Shown: one piece after another, positions 47,433 to 56,632 of the stretch
How positions within the stretch are numbered: position 1 is the first letter of the stretch
Layout: each line of letters begins with the position of its first letter
Origin: Tsukamurella sp. TY48
Lineage (GTDB): Bacteria > Actinomycetota > Actinomycetes > Mycobacteriales > Mycobacteriaceae
Length of the DNA stretch: 64,000 nt
Assembly: GCF_019656655.1 (NCBI RefSeq)
Contig: NZ_BPMV01000002.1
Span: 434,001 to 498,000 of the forward strand
Reading direction: 5' to 3'
Made by a program: the position numbers and the translations under genes
The notes under the pieces: generated by a model
Database searches by the model: none
Told to the model about the DNA's origin: nothing
The model's input: only the letters and a program-made list of their open reading frames with translations

Positions 47433-48257
47433 CTACTTGCGGAAGCGGTGCAGGCCCTCCTGGATCACGACCGCCACGAGTGTGCCGTCGCGGGTGAAGA
47501 TCCTGCCCGCGGTGAGCGCCCGTCCCCCGCCTGCCGAGGGCGAGGTCTGGTCGTAGAGCAGCCATTCGTCGGCGCGGAAGGGCCGCAGGAACCACATCGC
47601 GTGATCGAGCGACGCGACCTGGGTGTCGACGCCGGGATGTCCCACGCGCGCGGAGGTGAGCAGCGTCATGTCGCTCATGTACGCGAGCGCGCTGGTGTGG
47701 ATGTTCTGATCGTCCGGCAGACGTCCGATGTGCTTGAACCACACCTGCTGATGGACCGCGCGCCCCGGGTACGGCGTGGTCTGGGACTGGTCGACGATCC
47801 GGATGTCCCAGTTGTTCCACTCCTGGATCAGCCCGCGGCTCTCCTGCGAGGCGTTGGGATCCTCCCGCGGGCTGGGGACCGTGTCCGGATCGGGTGCGGA
47901 GGGCATCTCGTCGGCGTGCTCGATGCCCTCCTGGCCGGGGAGCTGGAACGACGCCGACATGGAGAAGATCGCCTCGCCGTTCTGCACGCCGTTCACGCGG
48001 CGGGTGCAGAAGGACCGGCCGTCGCGGATGCGGTCGACGAGGAAGACGGTATCGGCATCGGGGTTGCCCGGGCGCAGGAAGTAGCCGTGCAGCGAGTGCA
48101 CCTGCATCTCCTCGGGCACCGTGCTGATCGCCGAGCGCAGCGCCTGGCCGGCCACCTGGCCGCCGAAGGTGCGCACCAGGATCGACGGCGCGTGGATACC
48201 CCGGAAGATGTCGCGGTCGATCTGCTCCAGGCTCAGCAGCGCTTCGATGTCAGCCAC
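47433..48257 (-). CDS. tesB: Acyl-CoA thioesterase II
   Basis: A 274-residue double-hotdog TesB thioesterase, cleaving acyl-CoA to fatty acid and CoA in the cytoplasm. First half contains FRGIHAPSILVRTFGGQVAGQAL (here cut as RTFGGQVAGQAL) and the HSLHGYFLRPG segment; the second half contains SLDHAMWFLRPFRADEWLLY. Length and features are usual for the family. GTG start at 48257. Same neighbours as in M. tuberculosis (between snzP and snoP). Confidence 0.93.
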   Translation of the reverse strand: MADIEALLSLEQIDRDIFRGIHAPSILVRTFGGQVAGQALRSAISTVPEEMQVHSLHGYFLRPGNPDADTVFLVDRIRDGRSFCTRRVNGVQNGEAIFSMSASFQLPGQEGIEHADEMPSAPDPDTVPSPREDPNASQESRGLIQEWNNWDIRIVDQSQTTPYPGRAVHQQVWFKHIGRLPDDQNIHTSALAYMSDMTLLTSARVGHPGVDTQVASLDHAMWFLRPFRADEWLLYDQTSPSAGGGRALTAGRIFTRDGTLVAVVIQEGLHRFRK

Positions 48258-48277
48258 GGAGCGTGACTCTACTCAAC

Positions 48278-49090
48278 TCACCAGTCGTCGCCGACCGGTT
48301 CCGTCGTGGCTTCCACGACGATCACGGTGACGTTGTCCCGGCCGCCGGCGTTGAGCGCCGCGGAGACCAACTGCTCGGCGCACTCGTCGATGGGGACCTC
48401 GGATTCGAGGATCGACTGGATCTCGTCGTCGGTGAGCTCGCCGTTGAGGCCGTCCGAGCACACCAGCAGCTTCTCCTGCGGCTGCGCGGGCACGATCCAG
48501 AAATCGGCGTCGGGCTCCATACCCGCGCCCAGGGCACGGGTGATCACGTTGCGGCGCGGGTCGACCCGAGCCTGCTCGGGGCTCAGGAAGCCGCCGTTGA
48601 TGAGCTCCTGAACCTGTGAGTGATCCACGGTGAGCTGCTCGAAGTAGCCCTCGGCGAGGCGGTAGGTGCGCGAGTCGCCGATGTTGACCACCAGCCAGTG
48701 CGGGACCTCCTCGTAGGTGGTGAGGAGAACGCCGGTCACGGTGGTGCCGGCGCGCTTACCGGTCTCGGAGTCGATGGCCTCGATGGTGGCGTGCGCCTGG
48801 CGCAGCCGGTCGACGACCTGCTCCATGACGACCTGCGCATCGGCCGGCTCGGGACCGAAGACCTCGGCCAGGGCCTCCAGTGCGGCGGCCGAGGCCACCT
48901 CGCCCGCGTCGTGGCCGCCCATGCCGTCGGCGAGCAGGAACATGCCCGGTCCGGTGAGCGCACCGTCCTCGTTCGTCATCCGCACGCGGCCGGGGTTGCT
49001 GATCGCGACCCACTTCATCGAGACGCCCCCCTGGGCGCCGTAGACGATCTCGGACCGCGCCGAACCGTCTCCCATGGCTTCGGCGGTCAT
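48278..49090 (-). CDS. PP2C-family serine/threonine phosphatase
   Basis: A 270-residue metal-dependent phosphatase with all PP2C motifs: RMTNEDG, LADGMGGHDAGEVAS, GTTVTGVLL, VVNIGDSRTYRL, VCSDGLNGEL and GGRDNVTVIVV. The start is the ATG at 49090, overlapping the FHA gene stop (ATGA). No membrane segment: it is a soluble cytoplasmic phosphatase, unlike the membrane-anchored PstP. With the FHA protein it makes a phospho-signalling pair placed inside the pyridoxine locus; a kinase partner is not in the window. Confidence 0.93.
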   Translation of the reverse strand: MTAEAMGDGSARSEIVYGAQGGVSMKWVAISNPGRVRMTNEDGALTGPGMFLLADGMGGHDAGEVASAAALEALAEVFGPEPADAQVVMEQVVDRLRQAHATIEAIDSETGKRAGTTVTGVLLTTYEEVPHWLVVNIGDSRTYRLAEGYFEQLTVDHSQVQELINGGFLSPEQARVDPRRNVITRALGAGMEPDADFWIVPAQPQEKLLVCSDGLNGELTDDEIQSILESEVPIDECAEQLVSAALNAGGRDNVTVIVVEATTEPVGDDW

Positions 49091-50400
49091 CCGCCGAGCA
49101 CCTTGAAACTGCGCTGCCCCATATGCACGACGCTGCCCTTCTCCACGGCGTACCTGACTCCCTTGGTGAGCTCGGTCCACGAATCCTCGTAGGCGATCGC
49201 GGATCCGTTCGTCGACCCTACGTCCTCGACCCACAGCTCACCGCGGGTGAGTCCGAACAACAGGTGGGTCTTGGACACCGATGCGGTGTCGTCGACGAGA
49301 ACGTACTTGGTGACCTTCGATGCATCCGCACCCGGCGGGATCACCGGCTCGCGGCCGATGATTCCGTCTCCGCGCACGTCCACCGAGTGGCCGTCGTCGA
49401 AGCGCAGCACGATCGGCGCGCCACCGGCGGGCCGGGCGCCGGCGGAACCCGCGGTCTGCAGGGGCGACGGTGCGCTCGGGCGCTGCTGCGGCGGCACCTG
49501 CGGCGCCGGACCCGCGGGGCGCGGCGGGGCGGCCTGCGGCGGCGGTCCCTGGCGGGGCGGCTGGGGGTTGGCCCTGCGGGGCCTGGCCCTGCGGCGGTCC
49601 CCTGCCGCGGCGGCAGAGGCTGCGCGGGACGCGGCGGCACGGGCGGAGCAACGGGCGCCTGCGGGGGGCTGGGCGAATGCGGCGGCGGGCGCCGCGGTCG
49701 ACTCCTCCCCGTCGGCGAGTGGCGGGCCGAAGCGCGGCGGCACGGGCCGCAGGCCGGGCACATCGTCGGGCAGCGGCGGCAACGACGGGGGCTGCAGCCG
49801 CTCGCGCGGCTCGCCGTCCGCATCGTCGGTCAGGGCATCGGTCGGGGCGGCGTCGGCCGGGAGCGGGGTGGGGATCCGCTGCAGCGCCGAATCCTCAGCG
49901 GCGTCTCCGGCGACGAGGCCGCCGAGCGGGCCCGACGGGGTCGCCGGCTGCGGGCGGGGCTCCTCGGCCACCACATCGGCACCGTCGACCACAGTGGTCT
50001 TGGAGGCCTTCTCGTGGATGCCGCGGCGCCCGCCGTCGGCCAGGATCGACCAGGCCGGGAGGTACACCAGCGGAGCGAGCACGTTGAAGACCACCGAGCG
50101 GATCGCGGAGGCGGGGTAGCCGAGGGCGCGGCGGGTGTCGGCGTCGACCACGGTGAGTCCGGCGAGCATCTTGCCGGGGCTGGCACCGAAGGCACCGTGC
50201 AGCACGATCGAGATGATGATCGCGACGATCACGCCGCCGCCGAGGAAGTACTGGCCCTTCTCGACGCCCGCGAGGACGTTGATGATCAGTGCGATCGCGA
50301 CGACCGTGGACGCGAGACAGAGGTCGGCGACGTACGCGAGCACCCGTAGCGCGATCGGCGCGCCATCGGCCCGCTGTCCTCCGGTTGCTTGGTCTGTCAT
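49087..50400 (-). CDS. RDD membrane domain / proline-rich linker / FHA domain protein
   Basis: A 437-residue protein. Residues 15-140 are an RDD domain with three membrane helices (VLAYVADLCLASTVVAIALI, GGVIVAIIISIVLHGAFG, VVFNVLAPLVYLPAWSI). A Pro/Ala-rich linker runs to about 345, and residues 345-437 are an FHA domain (DGIIGREP, SVSKTHLLF, LWVEDVGSTNGS), which binds phosphothreonine peptides. It is upstream of, and overlaps, the PP2C gene. In the linker, about 32 codons between a run of six G (49663-49668) and one of five G (49563-49567) read as Arg/Ala-rich text, while the -1 frame there reads as Pro/Gln-rich; this looks like two compensating frameshifts. Confidence 0.87.
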   Translation of the reverse strand: MTDQATGGQRADGAPIALRVLAYVADLCLASTVVAIALIINVLAGVEKGQYFLGGGVIVAIIISIVLHGAFGASPGKMLAGLTVVDADTRRALGYPASAIRSVVFNVLAPLVYLPAWSILADGGRRGIHEKASKTTVVDGADVVAEEPRPQPATPSGPLGGLVAGDAAEDSALQRIPTPLPADAAPTDALTDDADGEPRERLQPPSLPPLPDDVPGLRPVPPRFGPPLADGEESTAAPAAAFAQPPAGARCSARAAASRAASAAAAGDRRRARPRRANPQPPRQGPPPQAAPPRPAGPAPQVPPQQRPSAPSPLQTAGSAGARPAGGAPIVLRFDDGHSVDVRGDGIIGREPVIPPGADASKVTKYVLVDDTASVSKTHLLFGLTRGELWVEDVGSTNGSAIAYEDSWTELTKGVRYAVEKGSVVHMGQRSFKVLGG

Positions 50401-50522
50401 CCTCCGCCTCACCTGCTACATCGACAATCGTGCGTTGCTATTCGGCTCGTCGCCCGCGTGACCGGGAAACGCGCAGCCTCGACGCTAGCGCGATTCCCCC
50501 GACACCGGCAGGCGACATGCCG

Positions 50523-51428
50523 TTACCAGCCGCGTTCCGCCAGGCGATGCGGCTGCGGGATGTCGTCGACGTTGATGCCGACCATCGCCTCGCCCAGCCC
50601 GCGCGAGACCTCGGCGAGCTTGCCCGGGTCGTCGTAGAAGGTGGTCGCGGCGACGATCGCCTTGGCGCGCTGCTCCGGGTTGCCCGATTTGAAGATGCCC
50701 GAGCCCACGAACACGCCCTCGGCGCCCAGCTGCATCATCATCGCGGCGTCGGCCGGGGTGGCGATGCCACCGGCGGTGAACAGGGTGACGGGCAGCTTGC
50801 CGTTCTTGGCGACCTCGACGACGAGGTCGTACGGAGCCTGCAGCTCCTTGGCCGCGACGTACAGCTCATCCTCCGGCAGCGAGGTGAGACGGCGGATCTC
50901 GTCGCGGATCTTGCGCATGTGCGTGGTGGCGTTCGAGACGTCGCCGGTGCCGGCCTCGCCCTTGCTGCGGATCATCGCGGCGCCCTCGGTGATGCGGCGC
51001 AGCGCCTCACCCAGGTTGGTGGCGCCGCAGACGAAGGGCACCGTGAAGGCGAACTTGTCGATGTGGTTGGCGTAATCGGCCGGGGTCAGCACCTCGGACT
51101 CGTCGATGTAGTCGACGCCGAGGGCCTGCAGGATCTGCGCCTCGACGAAGTGGCCGATGCGGGCCTTGGCCATGACCGGGATCGAGACGGCCTCGATGAT
51201 GCCGTCGATCATGTCGGGGTCGGACATGCGGCTCACGCCGCCCTGGGCGCGGATGTCGGCGGGCACGCGCTCCAGGGCCATGACGGCCACGGCGCCGGCG
51301 TCCTCGGCGATCTTGGCCTGCTCGGGGGTGACCACGTCCATGATCACGCCGCCCTTGAGCATCTCGGCCATGCCGCGCTTCACGCGCGCGGTGCCGGTGA
51401 CGGGTGCGGTCTGGGGATCAGTGGTCAC
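50523..51428 (-). CDS. pdxS: Pyridoxal 5'-phosphate synthase subunit PdxS
   Basis: A 301-residue PdxS that builds PLP from ribose 5-phosphate, glyceraldehyde 3-phosphate and ammonia from PdxT. The conserved [14 protein letters not shown] (lysine of the first intermediate), GEAGTGD, and [22 protein letters not shown] parts are present. The GTG start at 51428 has a good AAGGAGA 8 bases upstream; a frame to 51524 is not needed. First gene of the run pdxS, FHA, PP2C, tesB, pdxT, WS/DGAT, yebC, with a 122-base gap before the FHA gene in which I see no further gene. Confidence 0.96.
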   Translation of the reverse strand: MTTDPQTAPVTGTARVKRGMAEMLKGGVIMDVVTPEQAKIAEDAGAVAVMALERVPADIRAQGGVSRMSDPDMIDGIIEAVSIPVMAKARIGHFVEAQILQALGVDYIDESEVLTPADYANHIDKFAFTVPFVCGATNLGEALRRITEGAAMIRSKGEAGTGDVSNATTHMRKIRDEIRRLTSLPEDELYVAAKELQAPYDLVVEVAKNGKLPVTLFTAGGIATPADAAMMMQLGAEGVFVGSGIFKSGNPEQRAKAIVAATTFYDDPGKLAEVSRGLGEAMVGINVDDIPQPHRLAERGW

Positions 51429-51525
51429 TGACGGGTCTCCTTGAGCGGGGTGGGACGTGTGAAGTCCCAGTATTCCCGATGCCGGTGCACCGATCGCCGG
51501 GTGGGTCGCGGCCACCTGCGGCACC

Positions 51526-51531
51526 TACACT
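51526..51531 (+). promoter_or_regulatory. -10 element of a probable leaderless promoter
   Basis: TACACT ends 6 bases before the ATG of the hypothetical gene at 51538, with no Shine-Dalgarno in between. Confidence 0.5.
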
Positions 51532-51537
51532 CCAGCC

Positions 51538-52245
51538 ATGGGTGGGTTCATAGGCGTGTACTCGATCGAACCGGCAACCGACAGCCTCGGCCCCGAGTTC
51601 GATCCGGCACTGGTCGCCGCGTTCGTCGCCCGGTCGGCGCTCGAGCCGGTCGGTGACGGCGAGTATCTGGCACCGGAGAACGAGTTCGGATACCAGTCGG
51701 AGATGTCCGTCGGTACCGATGGATTGTCGATCAGCCGGCCCACCGAGGCCGATGTCGACCGTGCGATCGACTTCATGGTCACCGTCGGCGGGACGCTCGC
51801 GGGCTCGATCTCCCCTTTCATCTCCACCGACACCCGCTGGCTGGCGGTGCCGCCGGACGATCAGCGCAGGATCTTCATCGTCTCCGACGCCACCGGCGCA
51901 CGGAATGCCTTCGATGCCGTCGACTCTCCACCGGGAGTCTGGGACGTCCGGGCGGGGTTCGACGCCGTGCCGATCGTCGTGCCGCGTCCGATGTCCGACT
52001 ACTCGCCGGAGCTTCGCTGGAACGGCTGGCTCGTGATGTTCCACGCGGACGAGATAGAGGTTCAGGTGGTCCCGGACCACGGGTTCTGGGGCGTGCCGCT
52101 GCGGAACGTCGAGGCCAATCGCACCTATCGAGCCAACGGCTGGAACGTCCGCCAGGTCGACGATGCGCTCGTCGTCCAGCGACCCGACCGCACCGTCCGA
52201 ATCACGGAATCCGCCGGCTCGCCCGTCGTCTCCGAATCGGAGTGA
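51538..52245 (+). CDS. Hypothetical protein
   Basis: I do not recognise this 235-residue protein. It has no membrane helix or signal peptide. It is rich in Asp, Pro, Val and Trp, with strand-like stretches (TRWLAVPPDDQRRIFIVS, LRWNGWLVMFHADEIEVQVV) and no catalytic motif that I can name. The gene is alone on its strand between pdxS and the PIM operon, with a leaderless-type promoter. Codon use looks like the rest of the window. Convergent with the Nudix gene across 73 bases. Confidence 0.7.
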   Translation: MGGFIGVYSIEPATDSLGPEFDPALVAAFVARSALEPVGDGEYLAPENEFGYQSEMSVGTDGLSISRPTEADVDRAIDFMVTVGGTLAGSISPFISTDTRWLAVPPDDQRRIFIVSDATGARNAFDAVDSPPGVWDVRAGFDAVPIVVPRPMSDYSPELRWNGWLVMFHADEIEVQVVPDHGFWGVPLRNVEANRTYRANGWNVRQVDDALVVQRPDRTVRITESAGSPVVSESE

Positions 52246-52318
52246 CACACAAACCGGCGTTTTCCTCACTCACACGACGAATCACGGCCTGTGAGCGAGG
52301 ATCGCGCCGGTTTCTGAA

Positions 52319-53341
52319 CTAGTCGATGGCGCGCGGGGCGCCGTCGGGCGGGGTGCCGGCGCCGACGGCTGAGCGGACGTCGGGGATGAGCGTCGGCAGC
52401 GCCTGGGGATACACCGGGTCGGCGAGGGCGGCCAGTTCGTCGGGCCGGCACCAGCGCAGCTCGTCGATCGTGCGCACTTCCAGCTCGGTGAGACCGGCGG
52501 GGGCGGGCTCGAACCGGTCGACGATCGCGCCGAAGAAGTACTCGTCGGAGTCCATCACATCGCCGTCGAAGGCGAACACGGCCTCGCGCCGGTACAACGG
52601 CCCGACCAGCGCTCCCGGTGTCAGCTCCAGCCCGGTCTCCTCGCGCACCTCACGGATCGCCGCGAGATCGAGATCCTCGCCCGGTTCCACGCCGCCGCCG
52701 GGCGTGAACCAGAACCGGTCGGCCGCGTTGCGCGGATCGTGCCCGTGCACCACGAGCACGGCGCCGTCGCGGTCGATGAGGATCACCCGCGCCGACACCC
52801 GCCGGTCACCGCTCTCCGCGAGCAGTGCCGCCGGCAGCACGCCACCGCGGTCGACGATGTCGAAGTACCGCGGCATCGGTGCGGTGCCGCCGAGGTGCAG
52901 CCAGCGCACGAATCGGCGACCACGCAGGGCCCGCGTGTCGCGCACGGCGTCGTTGTGGAACCGGCGGGCCATGGTGACCCGGGTATCGGCGTCGGCGATC
53001 TCGGCGACCAGGGACCGCGGCAGCGTCTCCACATCGATCGCCCCGATCGCGCTGGACAATTGGTTCTCGCGCACCTCGCGGTCGTCGCGATCGGCGTTCT
53101 CCGCGCGGTCGGCCACCACCCGCAAGGCGCGCCCCTGCTCCGCGGGCAGGGTCGCGGCGACCGCCCGCACGACCACGGCACGGCGGGCCAACGCGGATTC
53201 GAGCGCCTGGTAGGACAGATCGGTGCGCACGTGCAACCGGTCCAGACGGTGCGCCGTCTGGTACGCCAGCACGGCGACGATCAGCACCATCGACACGATG
53301 AGGCCGATGACGAGCACGGTGGTCGCGGTCAGATTCAGCAC
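52319..53341 (-). CDS. Membrane-anchored Nudix hydrolase
   Basis: A 340-residue protein, the equivalent of what I recall as Rv2609c. Residues 1-30 are a membrane helix (VLVIGLIVSMVLIVAVLAY), residues 30-130 are helical and LemA-like (TDLSYQALESALARRAVVVRA), and residues 180-320 are the Nudix domain. The box GGVEPGEDLDLAAIREVREE (GX5EX7REUXEE) is complete, so it should hydrolyse a nucleoside diphosphate derivative. GTG start at 53341, 7 bases after the pimA stop; last gene of the thrS-to-Nudix run. The natural substrate is unknown. Confidence 0.88.
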   Translation of the reverse strand: MLNLTATTVLVIGLIVSMVLIVAVLAYQTAHRLDRLHVRTDLSYQALESALARRAVVVRAVAATLPAEQGRALRVVADRAENADRDDREVRENQLSSAIGAIDVETLPRSLVAEIADADTRVTMARRFHNDAVRDTRALRGRRFVRWLHLGGTAPMPRYFDIVDRGGVLPAALLAESGDRRVSARVILIDRDGAVLVVHGHDPRNAADRFWFTPGGGVEPGEDLDLAAIREVREETGLELTPGALVGPLYRREAVFAFDGDVMDSDEYFFGAIVDRFEPAPAGLTELEVRTIDELRWCRPDELAALADPVYPQALPTLIPDVRSAVGAGTPPDGAPRAID

Positions 53342-53348
53342 GGCTGCC

Positions 53349-54473
53349 TCAGTCGTCGATGCTCACGACCACGCCGGGCACGGCGACGGTCTCGTACACG
53401 CGCAGCACCTGTTCGGCGACCACGGACCAATCGAATCGCCACACCGCATCCGAGGCGCGCGCCACCTGGGCGCGGCGGGCATCGTCGTCGGACAGTAGGC
53501 CCGCGACGGCGGCGCCGAGCGCGGCACCGTCCCCCACCGGAACGAGGACGCCGCATTCTCCCCCGGACAGCACCCGTTCGAAGGCGTTGAGGTCGCTCGC
53601 GACCACGGCGGCACCGGCTGCCATCGCCTCGACGAGCACGATGCCGAAGCTCTCGCCGCCGAGATTCGGGGCCACGTAGACATCGGCCGAGCGCAGCGCT
53701 GCCGCTTTCTCCTCGTCGGTGACCGCGCCCAGCAGGCGCAGGTGTCGGGCGTACTCCCCCGCCTCGCGCAGCAGCTTCTCGTCGTCGCCGCGACCGATCA
53801 CCAGCACCTCGACATCGGGCTGGGCGGCGACGATCGCCGGCAGCGCCTCCAGGAAGACGGCCATCCCCTTGCGCGGCTCGTCGTACCGGCCGAGGAACAG
53901 GACCGTCCGTCCCGGACGCGGGTACCCGGGAAGACGGTCACCGCGCGCGAAGTGCTTGACGTCCACGCCGTTCGGGATCTCGATCGCGTCGGAGCCGAGT
54001 GATTCCATCTGCCAGCGGCGCGCCAGCTCGGAGACCGCGATCTTGCCGCGGATCTTCTCGTGCGAGGGCCGCAGCACGCTCTGGAACACCGAGAGCACCA
54101 GGGACTTCTCGGTGGACGTGTGGAAGGTCGCGACGATCGGGCCGTCGGCGATGGCCAGCGCAAGCATGCTCAGGCTGGGGGCGTTCGGTTCGTGCACGTG
54201 CAGCACGTCGAACTCCCCGTCGCGGATCCACCGGCGCAGCCGGGCGAAGGCCACCGGCCCGAAGCTCAGGCGCGACACCGAGCCGTTGTACGGGATCGCC
54301 ACGGCCTTACCGGAGGAGACCGCGAACTCGGGCAGCACCGTCTCCTTCGACGACGGCGTGAGCACCGAGACCTCGTGGCCGCGGGCGATGAGCACCCGGG
54401 CGAGGTCGACCACGTGGGCCTGCACTCCGCCCGCGACGTCGAACGAGTAGGGGCAGATCATTCCGATCCGCAT
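53349..54473 (-). CDS. pimA: Phosphatidylinositol mannosyltransferase PimA
   Basis: A 374-residue GT4 enzyme that adds the first mannose from GDP-mannose to phosphatidylinositol at the inner leaflet, first step of PIM, lipomannan and lipoarabinomannan synthesis. Its N-terminal domain begins MRIGMICPYSFDVAGGVQAH; the C-terminal domain has the EX7E motif in ESFGIVLVEAMAAG. Context is decisive: pgsA and the PatA-type gene precede it, with a TGATG overlap to the latter (54473). Length matches the mycobacterial protein. Confidence 0.95.
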   Translation of the reverse strand: MRIGMICPYSFDVAGGVQAHVVDLARVLIARGHEVSVLTPSSKETVLPEFAVSSGKAVAIPYNGSVSRLSFGPVAFARLRRWIRDGEFDVLHVHEPNAPSLSMLALAIADGPIVATFHTSTEKSLVLSVFQSVLRPSHEKIRGKIAVSELARRWQMESLGSDAIEIPNGVDVKHFARGDRLPGYPRPGRTVLFLGRYDEPRKGMAVFLEALPAIVAAQPDVEVLVIGRGDDEKLLREAGEYARHLRLLGAVTDEEKAAALRSADVYVAPNLGGESFGIVLVEAMAAGAAVVASDLNAFERVLSGGECGVLVPVGDGAALGAAVAGLLSDDDARRAQVARASDAVWRFDWSVVAEQVLRVYETVAVPGVVVSIDD

Positions 54474-55399
54474 CAGCGCACCTCGGAGCCCTCGCCCGGA
54501 GTTCCCAGGATCCGATCGCGGCGGGACTGCGACCAGTCGGCCTCCCACAGCGGCTGCAGCATGTGCCAATCCTCGGGGTGCGCGGCGATGTTCTCCTCGA
54601 AGGCGTGCGCCAACCGCTGCGTGGCGTCCTCGATCCCGCGGGAGACATCGATCGGGGCGCCGGCCTTGAAGCCCCAGTCCTCGCCCTCGAACCAGCAGTG
54701 CACCGGGAGCAGCGGGGCGCCGGTATCGATCGCGAGCTTCGCCGGGCCCGCGGGCATCCGGGTGGGCTCACCGAAGAAGGTGACGGGCACACCGTGTTTC
54801 GCGAGATCGCGCTCGCCGAGGAGGCAGATCGGGCGGCCCTGCCGCAGCCGCTCGGCGAGGGCCTGCATGGGCGGCTGTTCGCCGCCGGAGGTCGGGAAGA
54901 TCTCGAAGCCCAGGGACTCGCGGTAGTCGACGAACTGGCGGAACAGCGATTCCGGTTTGAGCCGTTCGGCGACGGTGGCGAACCGGCCGTAGTGCTGCGC
55001 GAGCCAGACACCCGCCATGTCCCAGTTGCCGCTGTGCGGCAGGGCGAGGACGGCGCCGGTGCCCGCTTCCATGGCCTCGTGCACGCTGGGCGCGTCGACG
55101 AACGGGTCGAGCCGCCTGCCCAGCTCCTCGAGGTCCATGGCGGGCAGCCGGAAGGACTCGCGCCAGTAGCGCGCGTAGGACCGTGCCGACGCCTCGATCA
55201 GGCTCTGCGGCACCGCATCCGGGGTGGTGCCGAGCACGCGGGCGAGATTCTTGCGCAGCTGCACGTTCTCGCCGCGCGCGCCGAGCCGCCCACCGAGATC
55301 GTCGAACAGGAACTTCGCGGCGAACTCGGGCATCCGCTTGGTGACCGCCCAGCCCGTGCGATAGGCGAGATCGGCGGCCTCTTCGCGCGGATTGATCAC
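54473..55399 (-). CDS. patA: PatA-type acyltransferase (phosphatidylinositol mannoside acylation)
   Basis: A 308-residue acyltransferase of the lauroyl/myristoyl (HtrB) family, Rv2611c equivalent. The catalytic HX4D is HSGNWD, and GERDLAKHGVPVTFFGEP is the second family motif. In mycobacteria it transfers palmitate to the mannose of PIM2. GTG at 55399 overlaps the pgsA stop and has GGAGG 7 bases upstream. It is sandwiched between pgsA and pimA, which together make the precursor. Confidence 0.93.
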   Translation of the reverse strand: MINPREEAADLAYRTGWAVTKRMPEFAAKFLFDDLGGRLGARGENVQLRKNLARVLGTTPDAVPQSLIEASARSYARYWRESFRLPAMDLEELGRRLDPFVDAPSVHEAMEAGTGAVLALPHSGNWDMAGVWLAQHYGRFATVAERLKPESLFRQFVDYRESLGFEIFPTSGGEQPPMQALAERLRQGRPICLLGERDLAKHGVPVTFFGEPTRMPAGPAKLAIDTGAPLLPVHCWFEGEDWGFKAGAPIDVSRGIEDATQRLAHAFEENIAAHPEDWHMLQPLWEADWSQSRRDRILGTPGEGSEVR

Positions 55400-56055
55400 G
55401 CCTGATCCTCCCCGTGCTGTTCGACCGCCTGCGGCAGCGGCAGCAGATCGGTGGCACCGGGCGAGCGGCGCACGCTGAGCGCGCGCTGGAACACGGTGAC
55501 GATGCTCGTCACGGCCAACAGCCACATCGCGATGTGGATGGCCCACCACACGCCGAGGCCGGTGAAGCCCGCGCCCACGAGCACGATGATGAGCCGCTCC
55601 GGGCGCTCGATCCAGCCACCGTCGCCCTTGAGCCCGGAGGCCTCGGCGCGCGCCTTGGCGTAGCTGATCACCTGCGAGGTGACCAGGCAGATCAGGGTGG
55701 CGATCAGCAGGTTGTAGCGGTTGCCCTCGGTGAACACGGCCCACCAGGCGAGGCCGGCGAAGATGGCACCGTCGGCGATCCGGTCGCAGGTGGCGTCGAG
55801 CCACGCGCCGAACCGGGTGCCGCCACCGCGGGCGCGGGCCATGGCACCGTCGAGCATGTCGAACATGACGAAGAACCAGATCACCAGGGTTCCCGCGAAC
55901 AGGTGATCGGTGGGGAAGAGCCACAGCGCCGCGGTCACCGAGCAGACGGTGCCGAACAGCGTGACCGCGTCGGGGGTCAGGCCCGTCTTGATCAGCGTCT
56001 TACCGATCGGATGGGTGACCTTGGACACCGCCTCGCGACTGAAGATCGAGGACAC
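55396..56055 (-). CDS. pgsA: Phosphatidylinositol phosphate synthase PgsA
   Basis: A 219-residue CDP-alcohol phosphotransferase that joins CDP-diacylglycerol to inositol phosphate to make phosphatidylinositol phosphate, the precursor of PI and PIMs. The metal-binding motif is complete (DMLDGAMARARGGGTRFG, then WLDATCDR). Six membrane helices are visible. The GTG start at 56055 shares a base with the HIT gene stop (TAGTG). In mycobacteria this position is held by pgsA1, which fits. Confidence 0.94.
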   Translation of the reverse strand: MSSIFSREAVSKVTHPIGKTLIKTGLTPDAVTLFGTVCSVTAALWLFPTDHLFAGTLVIWFFVMFDMLDGAMARARGGGTRFGAWLDATCDRIADGAIFAGLAWWAVFTEGNRYNLLIATLICLVTSQVISYAKARAEASGLKGDGGWIERPERLIIVLVGAGFTGLGVWWAIHIAMWLLAVTSIVTVFQRALSVRRSPGATDLLPLPQAVEQHGEDQA

Positions 56056-56603
56056 TAGACCTCCTCCCAGGCCTTCGCCATGAGCGCCCGGGTCTGTCCC
56101 AGAAGCTGCGGCATCACCTTAGTGCCCGAGAGCACCGTGATGTAGTTCGCATCGCCGGGCCAGCGGGGCACGATGTGCTGGTGCAGGTGCTCGGCGATGG
56201 AACCGCCGCCCGCGCGCCCCAGATTCAGGCCCACGTTGAAGGCCGCGGGTCGAGAGATCCGCTTGATCACGCGGATCGTCTTCTGGGTGAGCCGCATCAT
56301 CTCGGAGGCCTCGTCGTCGGTGAGGTCTTCGAGATCGGCCACCTGGCGGTAGGGCACCACCATGCAGTGCCCCGGGTTGTACGGGAACAGGTTGAGCACC
56401 ACGTAGCAGTGCTCGCCGCGGGCCACGATGAGGCCGTCCTCGTCGGCCAGCTTGGGGATCTCGAGGAAGGCGGTGCTGCCCTCGGGAACGGGAGGGGTGT
56501 CGACGAGGTAGCGCATCCGGTACGGCGTCCAGAGCCGTTCGATGCTCTCGTCGCCGTCGCCCACGCCGAAATCGCGGTGTGCGTCGCCGGATTCGTCCAC
56601 CAT
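56055..56603 (-). CDS. HIT-family Ap4A phosphorylase-like protein
   Basis: A 182-residue histidine triad protein. EHLHQHIVPRW carries the HXHXH core, preceded by FNVGLNLGRAGGGSI. The mycobacterial equivalent Rv2613c is reported as a diadenosine tetraphosphate phosphorylase; that is the most likely activity here. The ATG at 56603 has GGAG upstream; the frame continues to 56699 without support. It sits between thrS and pgsA, the same place as in M. tuberculosis. Confidence 0.9.
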   Translation of the reverse strand: MVDESGDAHRDFGVGDGDESIERLWTPYRMRYLVDTPPVPEGSTAFLEIPKLADEDGLIVARGEHCYVVLNLFPYNPGHCMVVPYRQVADLEDLTDDEASEMMRLTQKTIRVIKRISRPAAFNVGLNLGRAGGGSIAEHLHQHIVPRWPGDANYITVLSGTKVMPQLLGQTRALMAKAWEEV

Positions 56604-56632
56604 CTCGCTCCCCTCCCGTCTCGATCGTTCCG

